The notes below the pieces were generated by a model. The model did not search any database, was not told the origin of the DNA, and worked only from the letters and a program-made list of their open reading frames with translations. A stretch of DNA of 64,000 bases from Chlorella sorokiniana (lineage: Eukaryota; Chlorophyta; Trebouxiophyceae; Chlorellales; Chlorellaceae). Below, piece by piece: positions 37,937-49,240 of this stretch. The number at the start of each line of letters is the position of its first letter. Within the stretch, counting starts at the first letter, position 1. Location of the stretch: positions 2,232,001-2,296,000 of the forward strand of contig CP084615.1 of NCBI GenBank assembly GCA_025917655.1, given 5' to 3'. A program made the translations under genes and the position numbers.

Positions 37937-40821
37937 GGGCGGTGCTGCGCCGCTTTGGATACGACAACACCCTGCACCTGAGCGAAGAGGCGCTGTCGCG
38001 GGTCGGCTTCGACCACGCGCCAGACCAGGTCCGCATCCGTGCAGGGGTGCAGCCCAGCGGTCATGGTGTGTGTGCGTGCTCGTGTGTGTGTGGTAGGGGG
38101 TTGAATTGTGTGTGCGGCGGGCGGGGGGGGCAGTGGCAATTCCGCAGCCCGCAGGTCTTCTGCCTGCTGCTCCACACGCTGTAGCTCCGTGGCTCCTCGG
38201 ACTTTCCTTCGTACCGCTTGTGTGTGCAGCCCTTTGCGGCTCCGCTGCGCGGCACGAGCACGGTGGTGTGCCCCCTCGCAGCTCACCCCTTCTGCCGCCC
38301 ACCGACGACAACCCCTTCCCCCTCCATACGCAGGTGGTGGAGCTGACGGCGGCGGGCCGCAAGTTCTTCCGGGACGCCTTTGAGCGCTTTGAGGTGGACG
38401 ACGACGGCGTGCTGTCGGCGCGGGAGCAGGAGGAGATGTTCTCGACGGCGCCGGGAGAGTGAGCGGCGGCGGGGGGCGGGGGTCCAGCAGCTGCAGGGCA
38501 GCTGCTCGTTCCCGCCACATATGCGCCCGGCTTCTGGAGCTCCTCGCCGCCATGCCGCTGCCTGGCTGCCCCGCTCAGCCTCCCCAGATAGCGCTGACGT
38601 GCTTGGCTGCTCTGCACACCTGCTGCCCGGACCTGCTCCACCCTCACCTGGCCCCGTCTGATTTGCCCCCTGCCCCCCCCCCCCCCCCCCCCCCACCCCA
38701 CACACACACACGACCACACCCACCCACCCCCCCCAGCCCCTGGGCCTCCCCGAGTACGAGGGCCTGCTGGTGGAGTGCAGCCGCAAGGGCCTGCTCACCC
38801 TGGGCGGCTTCCTGGCGCGCTGGGCGGTCACCACCGCCGCCGACCCGCGCCGCACCCTGGCCTACGCCTACTACCTGGGGTGGGGGGGGTTGGGGGTAAC
38901 AGGGGGCTGGTGCTGCAGAAGGACGATAATACACATGCCGGTGCTTGTGCCTAGACTGCTGAGGGAAGGCATGCAGAAAGGATGCAAGGAGCGACACCCA
39001 AAGGTCACCAACTGAGTGTACAGATTCCATTCAGCCGCGCACTGCCCAAGCCGGACAGGTTGTGGCTCACCTGCCTGCCCCTCGTCCGCTTGCAGGCTGC
39101 CCGAGGACGCCGCCGCCGACAAGCTGTTTGCGGTGTCACGGCCGCGGCGGCAGGAGCGGCGGGCGGACGCGCCGCGCCGCGGCGTGCTGCAGTGCCTGCT
39201 GTTTGCGCCCGAGGGCGTGGATGCGGCGCCGGTGCTGGAAGGGTTGATAGCGCAGGCCCGCCCCACGCACGGCAGCCTGGCGGGGCCGCTGCGTGCGGCG
39301 GCGGCGGCAGTGGGCGGCGGCGGCGGCGGCGAGCCCGCGGCCACACTCATTCTGCGGTCGGTGACTGATGAGCAGGCACAGGTGGGGCGCGCAGGGTGCG
39401 GGTTTCAGCAAGCTCCCTCCCTTGTGCTCGGATTCGTACGAACCACCATGTGGCAGCTAGCTGCGCCGCCACTCCGTCTTGCTGGCTCCCAAGCGGGCGG
39501 TGTTGGGTGCCAGGCCAGCAACGCGTTGCTGCGGGGCCTGGCAAGCAACCCAGGCAGCGGGTCGCTCAGATTTCCTGGCTTGCCCCCCAGGTGCTGCTGG
39601 AGTCTCCCGCTGGCAGCGAGGAGCTGCAGCGCTGCGACGTGGCGGCGTTCCTGTTCGACGCGCGGCAGCCAGGTTCTGCGCTGCGCGCCTGCTGCCGGCA
39701 GCCTGTTTCTGCTGCGGCTTGAGCAGGCAGCAAGGAAGCGTCTGGCAGAATTTGTCGGCCCTTCCTCCTGGCTGGGCTCAAACGGCCTGGATCCCTCCTC
39801 TTCCCATCCACATGCCCCTGTCTGCCGACCTCACCCCCTGCAGCCAGCTTTGAGGCGGCGCGGGAGCGCATGCTGGCGATCGCGTCCGCAGCGGGCGACG
39901 CGCTGCCCTGCCTCTTCCTGCAGGCCAACAACAGCGAGGCAGCGCCGCAGCTGGTGGGCCGCGCTGCTGGCTGGCGCGCTGGTTGTGGCTGGGTCTGCGT
40001 GTGACAGCAGGACAGTGCAGGGTATCCGCTCTCTCCTGTGCTCACTGGCGGCGCCCTGAACTCCGTTTGTGCACGCACTGTTGTGAGGGAGTTCCAGCTG
40101 CCGGCTGTCTCTGCCCTCCCCACCTGCACCCCCTGACCGTTCCACCCCCTCGCCTGTCCCTGCCCTCCAGGCGGAACGCATCGGCGGGGCGTGCAGCGAG
40201 CTTGCGGTGAAGCCGCCCGCCGCGTACGCGCTGCGCCCCACCGCCGCTCTGTACCAGGCCGTCGTGCAGACAGCGCAGCAGCCTGAGCTGGCCATCCCGG
40301 AGACGCCCAGCCTCAAGGTGTGTGAAAAAGAGATGGCATGTGCTGACTGGGCACTGGGGGTATGCATGAAAGCCAGGGCAGCAAGTGCATGGCCCCTCCC
40401 AGACAGGCCAAGGAGGTTTGGTATGGGGGCAGCGAGCCGCATCTTCCTCCACAACCCCCTTGAAGACTCTCGTCTGCGCTCTGTACCTCCGCAGGCATCC
40501 CGACGGTACCGCCGCATGCTGCGCCGCGGCCTGCTGTGCACGGGGGCGGGCACCACGCTGGTGCTGGGCGGATACTTCGGGTACCGCCTGTGGAAGGAGC
40601 ACCGCGCCGCGGCGGGGGCGCATCCAGCGAGGCGCCGGCGGCAGCTCCGGCGGCAGCGCGCCTGCGGCCAGCAGCGGGGCCTAGATGGTTACAGCAGGCG
40701 GCCAGCATGTGTGCGCTGGAGTGGGCAGGAAGGCTGGTCGGCGGGCCATGCATGGCTGCTGCGTGCAATTGTAGCATTGCCTGGCTTGCTTACCGTGCCA
40801 CTGCTTCTATTTGATTGCTAG
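37937..40821 (+). pseudogene. Miro, 5'-truncated duplicate
   Basis: Direct duplicate of 2,066-5,003, beginning inside the EF-associated exon at [15 protein letters not shown], so the first GTPase domain and first EF-hand are missing. It retains the second EF-hand (FEVDDDGVLSAREQEEMF), the second GTPase-like domain and the membrane segment (TTLVLGGYFGYRLW). Two places where the full gene is out of frame are in frame here: FFRDAFERF near 38,370 and ADAPRRGVLQCLLFAPEG near 39,170. Other parts are worse, for example a long poly-C in an intron. No start or promoter is evident for the remnant. Confidence 0.8.
38673..38711. repeat. Poly-C tract followed by CA repeat
   Basis: A run of 22 C at 38,673-38,694, then a short CA microsatellite to 38,711, within an intron of the truncated Miro copy. 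The corresponding intron at 2.8 kb has only short C runs, so the tract expanded after duplication or is a base-calling artefact. Confidence 0.8.
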
Positions 40822-40948
40822 CTGTAAAACAGGACTGGACCACTAGCAGCACCAGCAAGACAGACCCAGCGCTGCTGTCAACTGCTAGATCTGCGTGCTG
40901 CACAGGCCTGGACGCGCTTGACGTGCTAAGCCCTCGACCCTGGCCACC

Positions 40949-42893
40949 GACGAGTGCCAGCCGCTGCGAGACAGCGCCATCATGGTGCTGGGGTGAGGCC
41001 TCTGCTGCCGCCGCCACCCACTGCCTACCCAGCCTTCCGCTGCCCTGCGTGCAAGAAGCAAAACATGTCTGCACGCCTTGCCGCAATCATGCTCTGAAGC
41101 ACCATCCCCAACCCGCCCCTGCCCGTCTCGTTTGGTTTGCAGCCGCGCGCTGCAGAAGAGCGAGTGCCTCAATTTGCCGCCGGACCTGTGGGTACAGACG
41201 TTCCGCGAGTTTCTTGTGCCGGTAGCGGCAGGTGAGGGCAAGGCGCGAGCAGCATTGCACCCTTTGACTGTCACAATCGACTGTCATGATTTGAAGCCAG
41301 GCCTGCACCTCCCTTGTTTTCGATGCTGTTGTCGGTAGCAAAGTTGCAATTGCAATCTTGCAATCGCAAGCCACGTTCTGAGCCAGCGTCCCTCCACCGC
41401 CCCGCAGAACTGGCCCGTCTGGCGGCGAAGAAGGCCAAGAGCCACCCCGGTGCCGAGAAGAGCGTGCGGCTGGCTGTAGCCATGCTGACAAACACCACGA
41501 TGCAGGTGGGTGGGTGAGGGGTTCAGGGCGCCGTTGCGCTCATTTATGTTCCGCGCACGCTTCGCTTCGCTTAAGTGCTGCCTGGCCAGCATCGCATGCC
41601 GTCGTGGCGGCAAAAGCAGGGGCGCCTCCCGAGCAGCCCTGGCTGACGTCCCCCCCCCCTGCTTGTTGCCTGTACCGCCTGCAGTACGTGGAGGTGGTGC
41701 AGCACGACCGAGACTTTTACGCGCTGTGGGGGCGGTGCTGCAGGCGCTGCAGGTGGGGCCAGCCGCCCGCCCAGAGTGCAGCCGATGGACAGGCATGCCA
41801 TGCAGCGCGGGATTTGTGCCGCTGCCCTTACGCGGCTGCCCAGCAGCGGCGTCCCACCCCCGCGCTGCGCCTCTGTTGGCCGCTGCCACTGCCCGCTTGG
41901 CTGGCCAGCCCGTCCCGCCTGCCCCCGCTTGCTGCAGGACTGCATGGCTGTGCGGCATGAGGCGGTACAGGAGGCGGTGCCTGAGAACGCCAAGAACATG
42001 CTGCTGGTCATGGCCGCATCGGGCATCCTGACCCCAGACTGGAAGGTGGGCGGCTTGTGGGGTAGAGGGCATCGGCCTGTTTCACACCTGAGCACCCGGA
42101 GTCAGTGGAGCAGCCAGCCGCGGTGGCGGTCGAGATGGGGCTGTGGGATCCATCAGCAATCTGGCTGCTGGCTGTGGCAAGGAAGCCGCACTGCACGGTA
42201 TCCGCTGTTGGCCACGCCTCAGCGCCCTGCCGCCCCAGCCACCGCCTGCCGACTCCTTCACCCACTGCCCTTTGCTCCCCCTCTGCCCCCCTCAGGATGT
42301 GTCGGGCGCAGCCTGTGGGACCTCACCTTCTCCCGGGTGCACTCCATCTCGTCAGGCCTGAACCCAGGCATGCTGCAGGCCACGCTCACGCCAAGCAGCC
42401 CCGCGCAGACTGGCCAAGAAGCCGCGGCACCCCCGCTGTGGCTGGAGCAGCAGCAGCTACGGAAGCAGCGGCTCCTGCTGCAGTTGGGCACGCAGCAGAG
42501 AACGCCAACGGGGTGGCCCCTGATGCTGGCGCGGAGCGGGAGGGCACTGTGGCGGTGGCTGCTGGCGACGCAGCGGCGACGCCCGCCCCCGCCAGCCGCC
42601 TCCTTGATGGGTTGGAAGGTTCTGGCTTTGGCAGCGAGGGTGTGCGGTCGCACCCCATCAGCCCCGAACACTTGGATGATACGCCGGGCACCTCCCAGGC
42701 AGCGGGTGCAGCAGGACCCGCCTCCGCCGTCAACCCTGCAGACGGCGGCGAGCCCAGCAGCTTTCAGGGTCGCACACCAGCAACGGCAATGCAAGCAGGA
42801 GCGCAAGACCTGGCGGCAGTAGCAGCTGATGAAGATGACTACAGCAAGGATGTGCAGGCTGAGCAGTCGTCATCGACTTGCAAGCAGAGCTAG
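40949..42893 (+). pseudogene. ARF-GEF (GBF1/GNOM-like) C-terminal fragment
   Basis: Six exons of a large ARF guanine-nucleotide exchange factor, 5'-truncated: to 40,992 (LATDECQPLRDSAIMVLG), 41,143-41,231 (LQKSECLNLPPDLWVQTFRE), 41,408-41,505 (ELARLAAKKAKSHPGAEKSV), 41,685-41,752, 41,938-42,045 (PENAKNMLLVMAASGILTP) and 42,296-42,893. The last contains LWDLTFSRVHSISSGL and a Ser/Ala/Pro-rich tail ending STCKQS. The NAKNMLLVM and LWDLTFSRV segments correspond to the HDS3 end of GBF1/GNOM proteins, which load ARF with GTP at Golgi and endosomal membranes. The catalytic Sec7 domain is absent. The last exon needs a frame change between LWDLTF and the tail. Confidence 0.6.
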
Positions 42894-43385
42894 GCGCGGG
42901 TGCCTGCCCGCCTCCCTGCGCTGCTGGCGCCCCTGGCATCCCCTGCCTGTCCTCCTGGTTGGGAAATACTGTCAGTTTCATATTTCAAGGAAAGCAGCCC
43001 TTGCAAGCTTGGCAAACGAGCCAAGTGCTGCGGGGGTGGCAGACCAGAGCCGCAGCGCTTGCCCCCAGGTGCTGCACTGGTTCAGGAGGTGTCGCTGTGG
43101 CCCTGCCTGGTCGCCAAGCTTTGGCACTTGCCAGATGCTTGGAAAGTGAGATCTGGATTCATGAGTGCGTTCAGGCACAAATGGCGGAGTAATTCAACCA
43201 GCAGCACGGTGCGACTTTCCAGATTGCTCAAGCGTGGCGGCGGCGGCCAGAGGAAGGAGCGGGTTCCCTGGTTATGCGCTGCTTTGATTTAATATTAACA
43301 TAGGAAGACCTGAACGCTTTCCTCTGCCTTTCACAATTCTAGCGCAGAGGCAACGCAGCCGACAAAGCAAACTCGCCAGGCAGCC

Positions 43386-45036
43386 ATGCCTCGAGCAGCA
43401 AGCATTCACGACCTGCCGGTTTCGCTGCTGGAGGCTGTGTTTGGGCGCCTGAAGCTGCACGAGAGGTGCGTCGCTGTGCCCTCCTGCCCCCTCCTGCCTG
43501 GACTGGGAGGCTGCAAGCCTTGCAGTCGCTGTATGGGCAGACCACACTCCCCTGGTGGATGGAAGTGCTGGCTGGCATGAGCAGGCAGCGGTTGTCAGCA
43601 CAGCCGACCCCCGCCACCACTGCTTCTGCCGGATCCTGCAGGCAGTGCTCCATCCGCCAGGTGTGCTGGCTTTGGAACGAGGTTGTGCATAGCCCTGCAC
43701 TCCTGAATCGGGTGGTTGTTGACCTGGGCTGCGGCGCAATGACCGGGGAGGAGTGCGTGGGCATCATGCGGTCCCTGCGCAACTGGCTGGTCAGTCGGGC
43801 GGGGCCCCATGTTCGTCACCTGGAGCTTGCAATTGGCCTGCCGTTGAAGAATGCTGGGCAGCATTCCTTCACAATCGGCCTGGCGGATGAACATCTGCAT
43901 GCCTGGGACTTGTTGTTTAGAGAAGCGCTCGCAGCCTGCGAGGACGCCGATGAGCTGGCGCTGGAGCTTAACTTCAGCTACTTCTTGAACCGCTACACAC
44001 GCCACTTGCCGCACCTGCGGGCCTTGAGCGCAGCTGCCAACCGCAACTTCGGTGTGATAATAATTGAAGAGCCGCTGGAGCAGCCGCTGGTGCACTTGCA
44101 GTTCCCACAGGTCAGGTGCCTGCACTTTGAAGAGGCTGGCGCGCTGCCCCCTCGCTCACCAGCCTGGTCATCCGCGGCGATCAGTGCGAAATCTATGACC
44201 TTGAGGGAAAGGATGTGTGGAAGGATCTGCAACCTCAGGTGGGGCAGGACCTGAAGCACTTCAGTACTTCAGCGCTCTTGCATGCTCAAGCCCTCCTGCT
44301 GAATTTCATGATTGCAGATTGGCGCGCTGTCGCGCTTGAGGCGGCTCACTCTAGACGGCTGTTTTTATGGCCCGAAAGAATGCCAACCGCTGCAGCGCAT
44401 CAGCAACACACTGACGCAGCTCCGCTGGACGTCCCCATACTTGCCAGACAGCCTCGCTTCCCTGACAGCCCTGCGCAGCCTTACAATTGGGGACCCAGAG
44501 GTTGACCCTATTGATGAGGGCGACACCCAGGTCCTTGAGGCGGTGCTGCCGCAGCTGGTACACCTCACCCAGCTGATCTTCAACCCAACAGAGTGTTTGC
44601 CGGCGACACTCAGCGCCCTACAGCAGCTGAGCAGCTTGTGCATTGTGTACGTCGAGGAGGCGGATCCCTTGCCTGCTGGCGGCTGGCTGCGCTCTGTGCG
44701 CCGCCTGGCAGCAAACAGCGAGCTGCTGGCGGCCAGCCTGCCAAACTTGGGGTGGGCAGATGGGCTGGAAGACCTTGGCGTGTTTGTTTTTGAGGACGAC
44801 GACGACATGGTCAGCAACCTGCGCAGCATCGTGGACTGGGCAGCCCAGCAGCAGCACCTGCAGCGCCTCTTGATCGACCACCGCAGCGGGGAGGACCCTG
44901 CCGCTGCGGTACCGCTACCCCGCAGCCGGGTTTTCAACATGGCTCTGGGTTCATGTACAACATGCTGTTCCCCTCGGATGTCTCGGATGATGAGGATCGA
45001 TTCGCGGCATCTGACGTTTCAGATGATGAAGAGTGA
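43386..45036 (+). CDS. F-box/leucine-rich-repeat-like protein
   Basis: The best-preserved of three copies. Proposed exons are 43,386-43,465 (F-box-like, SIHDLPVSLLEAVFGRLKL), 43,510-44,238 and 44,318-45,036; the phase fits if the first intron ends at GGGAG|G. Exon 2 has VCWLWNEVVHSPALLNRVVV and HLPHLRALSAAANRN. Exon 3 has leucine-rich repeats (LSRLRRLTLDGCFY, LASLTALRSLTIGD, LSALQQLSSLCIV) and an acidic tail, FPSDVSDDEDRFAASDVSDD. The F-box would bind SKP1, and the repeats would choose a ubiquitination target, by analogy with FBXL proteins. A C run near 44,148 (CCCCC) appears one base short for LTSLVIRGDQ, and the acidic tail is in a different frame from the repeats, so the last part is uncertain. 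Confidence 0.65.
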
Positions 45037-45299
45037 TGTGATGCACCACGACAGCATGCCGAAGTGTTGTACTCTGCTCCTGCGTTGTAACGACAGTTGC
45101 GGAGGCGCCTGTCCATCATCAGAAGGGTGGCGAGCAAAGCTCAGCTCTTCTTCCTACACAGTGTGTCTACAGTTTTCCACCCACCTAAGTCCCGCCTGCA
45201 GCTTGGTTGTGAGAGGAAGCCAGACAGAGATGAAAGTGTGTTTGTGTGTGCTCGAGGAGGGCAGGGGACGGGGTTCCACCAGGAGCAGGGCTTTGCACC

Positions 45300-47340
45300 C
45301 ATAATGGCAATGCAGACGCTTGCACTACGTTGGCCACCCCATGTTGCTGCATTGCCCACCAGGCCGGGTAGGCTTGGGTGCAGCAGCAACAAGCAAGACT
45401 CGGGGCCAGGCTCGACTGCGCTGCTGCCGCCCAGCCTGCGTGCACTCCACAGTGCTATTGCCGCCCCCATGGGTGCGCGGCAGGGCATCAGCCATTGACT
45501 GCCGAGGGTGCAGTCTGACCAGGCGGCACCGGTGTTGGCGTGGCCGGCGGCCCAGGCCCAGCTGCAGGGCTTGGCATGCGCAACAGTGGGGTTGCTTCGC
45601 GGCGGGCAACCACCATGCCCTGGGTTGGGAGATTATAAAGCTGGGGATTACATTGAATTCAGGTGCTCCACATCGTTTCGTAATGTAGCAGGCAAGAGTA
45701 AAAGCCAGCAGAGCAGCTGGCAGAGCATGGGCTGCCAGCAGGGCAAAGGCATCCCGGTTGTCATGCGCCGCCTCCTGCACGAGTCGTGACAGACGAAGCT
45801 GCCCAGCAGCATTTTTTACATCCGCCTTCTCCAGCTCCTCGTCCTGGGCAGTCGACCGGAACATGCACATGCATGCCCGGCAGGTGTCGCGCTTGGCTGC
45901 GGGCGGGGGGCGCATTGGCGGCAGTCAGAGCTTGCTCGGCAGAGGCTCTGTTAGGCCGTCATGAGGCCAACAACCCAAAAAGGCAGTGGTCACCAGCAGC
46001 GCATCCGACACAGCTTACCATTCTTTGCGCCGTGCCCAGCTGCACTGGCCTCCGCCCATCTCCGCAGCTGCCTCGCCGCCCGCTCTTCCTGCGTGCAGGT
46101 CAAGGGGCGAAGCAGACGTTGAGGCAGAACCAGTGCATGGCAGGGCCGCCTTAGATAGCAGGTGCGCAGGCAGCGATCAAGTAGTCCAACAAACACGGCA
46201 TGCTGGGACGCACCGCCTTTGGAGACGGCTTCCAGCAAGCGCCCGCAGTCCTGCTCCCAGGCTGCCTTGCCTGCAAAAGCACAATGCAGTCAAGGAATAA
46301 AGCAAAACAAACAAATGCTCGCCTACAGCCAAGTCAAGTTGGCCACCACAGCCACAACGGGTCGCACACAAGCCACTCCGCAGATGTGGGGCCGTGCAGG
46401 CGTGGGCGATCTCCCGCGAGCTCACCCAGGTCAGGAGCCGCGTCGAATTGCCGGCCTCCGTGTGGCCATCGTGCCCATGGATGCGGTGCCGCCTACCGTG
46501 CCTGCGGCGGGATGGCGGCAGGGCGGGAGGCAAGAGCTGTCAGTGTGAGCATGACCGTTGTGAGCAAGGCTGATCCAAGCAGGAATGCGCCCTTGTACCC
46601 AGTGCAAAAAGTTACCAACATCTGGGCGCCCAGCCCCTCCCAGGAGAGCCCCACCCCGCTGCGGAGTAGGAGTGCAGGCGCGCCATCTTGCCGCCCCGTG
46701 GTGTGCGCGTCAAACACGCAACGCCCCAGCTCGCTCACCACGTCGGCAGGTGGGTCGCCGAGCGGCTGCAGCAGCCCCGCCCCGCCCCCGCCTTTGCCGT
46801 CAACTCTCGAAGCGTGTCATGCGCTTGCGCTTGCCCATGGCACCCCCATGGGGCTTGGGCTCCAGCACATACAGGCCGCTGACAATGCTGTCAAGATGGA
46901 CTTGCACCTGGTGGTAATACGGGCTGTTCTTGCCCAGGATATACTTGCTGGCGAAGAGCGTGCGGCTGGTGAGCTCGATTGAGGCGCCGCCGCCAGCGCC
47001 GGAAGAGGTGGCGGAAAAGCCCAGACAGCCCAGGCGTTGCGCGCCGGCGTGCTGCTTGGCCCCCAGCAGGCGCAAGCACAGAGCCTGGGCTGTCTGGGCT
47101 TGTCTGCCGCCTCTTCCGGCGCTGGCGGCGGCGCCTCAATCGAGCTCACCGGCCGCACGCTCTTCGCCAGCAAGTATATCCTGGGCAAGAACAGCCAGTA
47201 TTACCACCAGGTGCAAGTTCATCTTGACAGCATAGTCAGCGGCCTGTACGTGTTAGAGCCCAAGCCCCAGGAGGCCGCCGAGGGCAAGAGCATGATCCGC
47301 TGTAAGGTGTTGATGGCAGAGACGGGGGACTGGTGTTAGG
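45300..47340 (-). pseudogene. Degenerate ARID-family exons, block 2 proximal set
   Basis: Minus strand from about 47,075: an exon 3 piece (LFASKYILGKNSPYYHQVQV, LYVLEPKP), an exon 4 piece near 46,490 (TVGGTASMG), an exon 5 piece near 46,260 (AWEQDCGRLLEAV), then near 45,900 DTCRACMCMFRSTAQDEE, the first half of the Cys/His module. That half is followed by a different tail (DNRDAFALLAAHALPAALLA), not by the second Cys-His cluster. The plus-strand stretch 47,075-47,340 is an inverted exon 3 piece that ends ETGDWC. No complete frame. Confidence 0.65.
46852..47268. repeat. Long quasi-palindrome, block 2
   Basis: Arms 46,852-47,035 and 47,083-47,268 are inverted copies of ARID-family exon 3. The two strands encode nearly the same peptide over most of each arm (PRIYLLAKSVR, ARSSPASISWART). 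The spacer is about 47 bp. Confidence 0.85.
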
Positions 47341-49240
47341 CAGCTGGCAAATATTGGGACATGATCGGTGCATGACTAAATGGCGGCCAGCAGTTGCGGC
47401 AGGCAGCTCTGAAGCACTTCGACAAAATCAAGCATGCTGCTACGTACCGCCTTTGAAGGCGACCTCCAGCAAGCCCTCTCGGTGCTGTGCCCAGGCCTGC
47501 CGGGTATGCCATGTGTACAACGGGGTTGTGAGTTTGGTGGTGGCGACAGGTTTGTGGATGGAAGAGGAGGGAGAGCCAGGCAGCGGGAAGCGGCGCTGGC
47601 AAAGGAGGGCAGGTGGCCCCTGACCTTCACAATACCATGGAAATGACAGCTGATTCGCCGCTGCGGACAGCTGCACAACACCGGCACACCCATGGAAGCA
47701 GCCCGATGCCGGCCTGCCGGCCTCCCTGTAGCCGCCCTTAGTCACGGCGTCGGGGCCGCCCACCTTGGTGCCGCCAGCTGCAGCCACGGCACAGGACACA
47801 AGGATGGCTCAGAAAGCAAACATTGAGCAGAAATCAGCTGAGGCTGGGACTGTGCCTACAGCGCTGTGTAACAAGCACAGTCGACAAGGTTGCAGCCTGT
47901 CCAGAGCGCCACCACAACCCCCGACTGTGCCTGGCCACTCGCCTGAAGAGGGCTCGGGGTGCAGGCAGTCCATCAGCCGCCCTGGCAGCAACACCCGCTG
48001 GTCTGGCCAGCCGGGAGCATGCGCCCCAGCTCGGTGCTGGAAGGCAGCCGTGGCAATGGAGGGAGCTCACGCTGCCCGCGTGACTCTGCCATGATGCCTG
48101 CAAAGGACCCCGGCTGCACCCACGGCGCAGCGCCGCTTCGCGGCCATGTGGCGCACAGCGCTGACCTGACCCAAGAGATGGATGCGTCGCAAGCAACGCT
48201 GTGGCAGCCCAGGCTCAGCAGCATACCACCGCCATGGCCGACAGGGGGACCCGGGGAGGACCGGGGGAACTCCGGTCGGCCTCGCCGGTGGCGTGCTGCT
48301 GAGCCTGGGCCGCCACAGCGTTGCTTGCGACGCAGCAATCTTGGGCAAGGGCAGTGATGTGTGCCTCATGGCCGCCTCCACAAGACTAGTGACCAGCTGA
48401 GCATCATCCTTGCTGCGGGCAGCTCAGGACAGCGCACAGAAGCGACGACGTGTGAGGAGTGCATCCAAGTCCTTAGCGGACGTCAAGGCCGATGCAGGCT
48501 CAGAGCCGGAGCTGCTGCCAACTCAAGAGAAAGTTTTTATCAGACCCACCCTCTTCTGCGCTTGCAGATGCGCAAGCTTGGGCGGCGGCGGCGGCAGTGG
48601 CAGCGGCGTCGGGACGCCCTCCCGGCCGGCGGCAGGCCGGCGCCTGCGGCGGGTGGGGCAAGCAGGCACGGCTGATGCAGACACGTGGCCCTGCAGCGTT
48701 GCTGCCCACGCCAAACAACCTTGAGAGGCCGCTGAGGCTGGTTGCAGGCAGCCCAGTGCAGGTGGCGCCAGGCCCGCCCGCAGCAGGGGCCTTGGACCCC
48801 CTCACCGTACTCTGCGATGGGATCCTTGCCCTCTCGACGCCTCGGAGTCTCCATTGCTGCCGATGGTCGTGCGGCTGGGCCTCTCTAGCGCGATCGGGCT
48901 CCTCGAGCAGCGCGAGAGGTGCAGTGAGGGCGGAGCGACGGCGCAAATGACCGGCAAGAGTGCCGGTGGGACGCCGAAAGGGAGGGGATGGGCAGGAACC
49001 CTTCAGGCGCAGCTGCGCGTGGCCTCCCGCCCTGCGGGAGCCCCCTGCCGGGCAGTCGCCCTTCTCATGTTGTTTCCGGCTGTGTGAGTTGAAGGAAGTG
49101 CGGTGCAGACGGGCGGTAGCGGGGCCACAGGGCGGGGCTGGGGTTGTGGGTGCCGCGCAGCGCGGGCAGCATGGGCGTGGGGCATGGGGGTTGGGGCGGG
49201 GGCGGCGGCCAGCGACGGCAGCCTGGGATTCAAGGATCTG
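47341..49240 (-). pseudogene. Degenerate ARID-family exons, block 2 distal set
   Basis: On the minus strand, exon 1 near 48,854 (METPRRREGKDPIAEY followed by a GTGAGG donor), exon 2 near 48,540-48,660, and an exon 5-like piece near 47,480 (AWAQHREGLLEVAF). Exon 3 and the Cys/His and ARID exons are not in this set. The stretch 48,120-48,430 holds a second palindrome. DNA upstream of exon 1 (48,860-49,240) resembles the upstream region of the other ARID-family copies. Confidence 0.6.
48169..48345. repeat. Second type of quasi-palindrome, block 2
   Basis: Arms 48,169-48,246 and 48,271-48,345 are inverted copies. The counterpart of 14,079-14,255, with a few base changes. Confidence 0.75.

Larger units (their letters stand above)
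40949..49240 (+). repeat. Segmental duplication block 2
   Basis: Matches block 3 in inverted order over its whole length (ARF-GEF 3' exons, F-box/LRR gene, ARID-family fragments) and block 1 from about 42,885 onward. Its left end lies inside an ARF-GEF exon and directly abuts the end of the Miro duplication (about 40,937). Confidence 0.85.

Noticed and set aside
43466-43509. Frameshift after the F-box in the block 2 gene
   Set aside because: A short GT-AG intron (44 bp) restores the phase, and the CACTA insertion in block 1 lies in the same intron.
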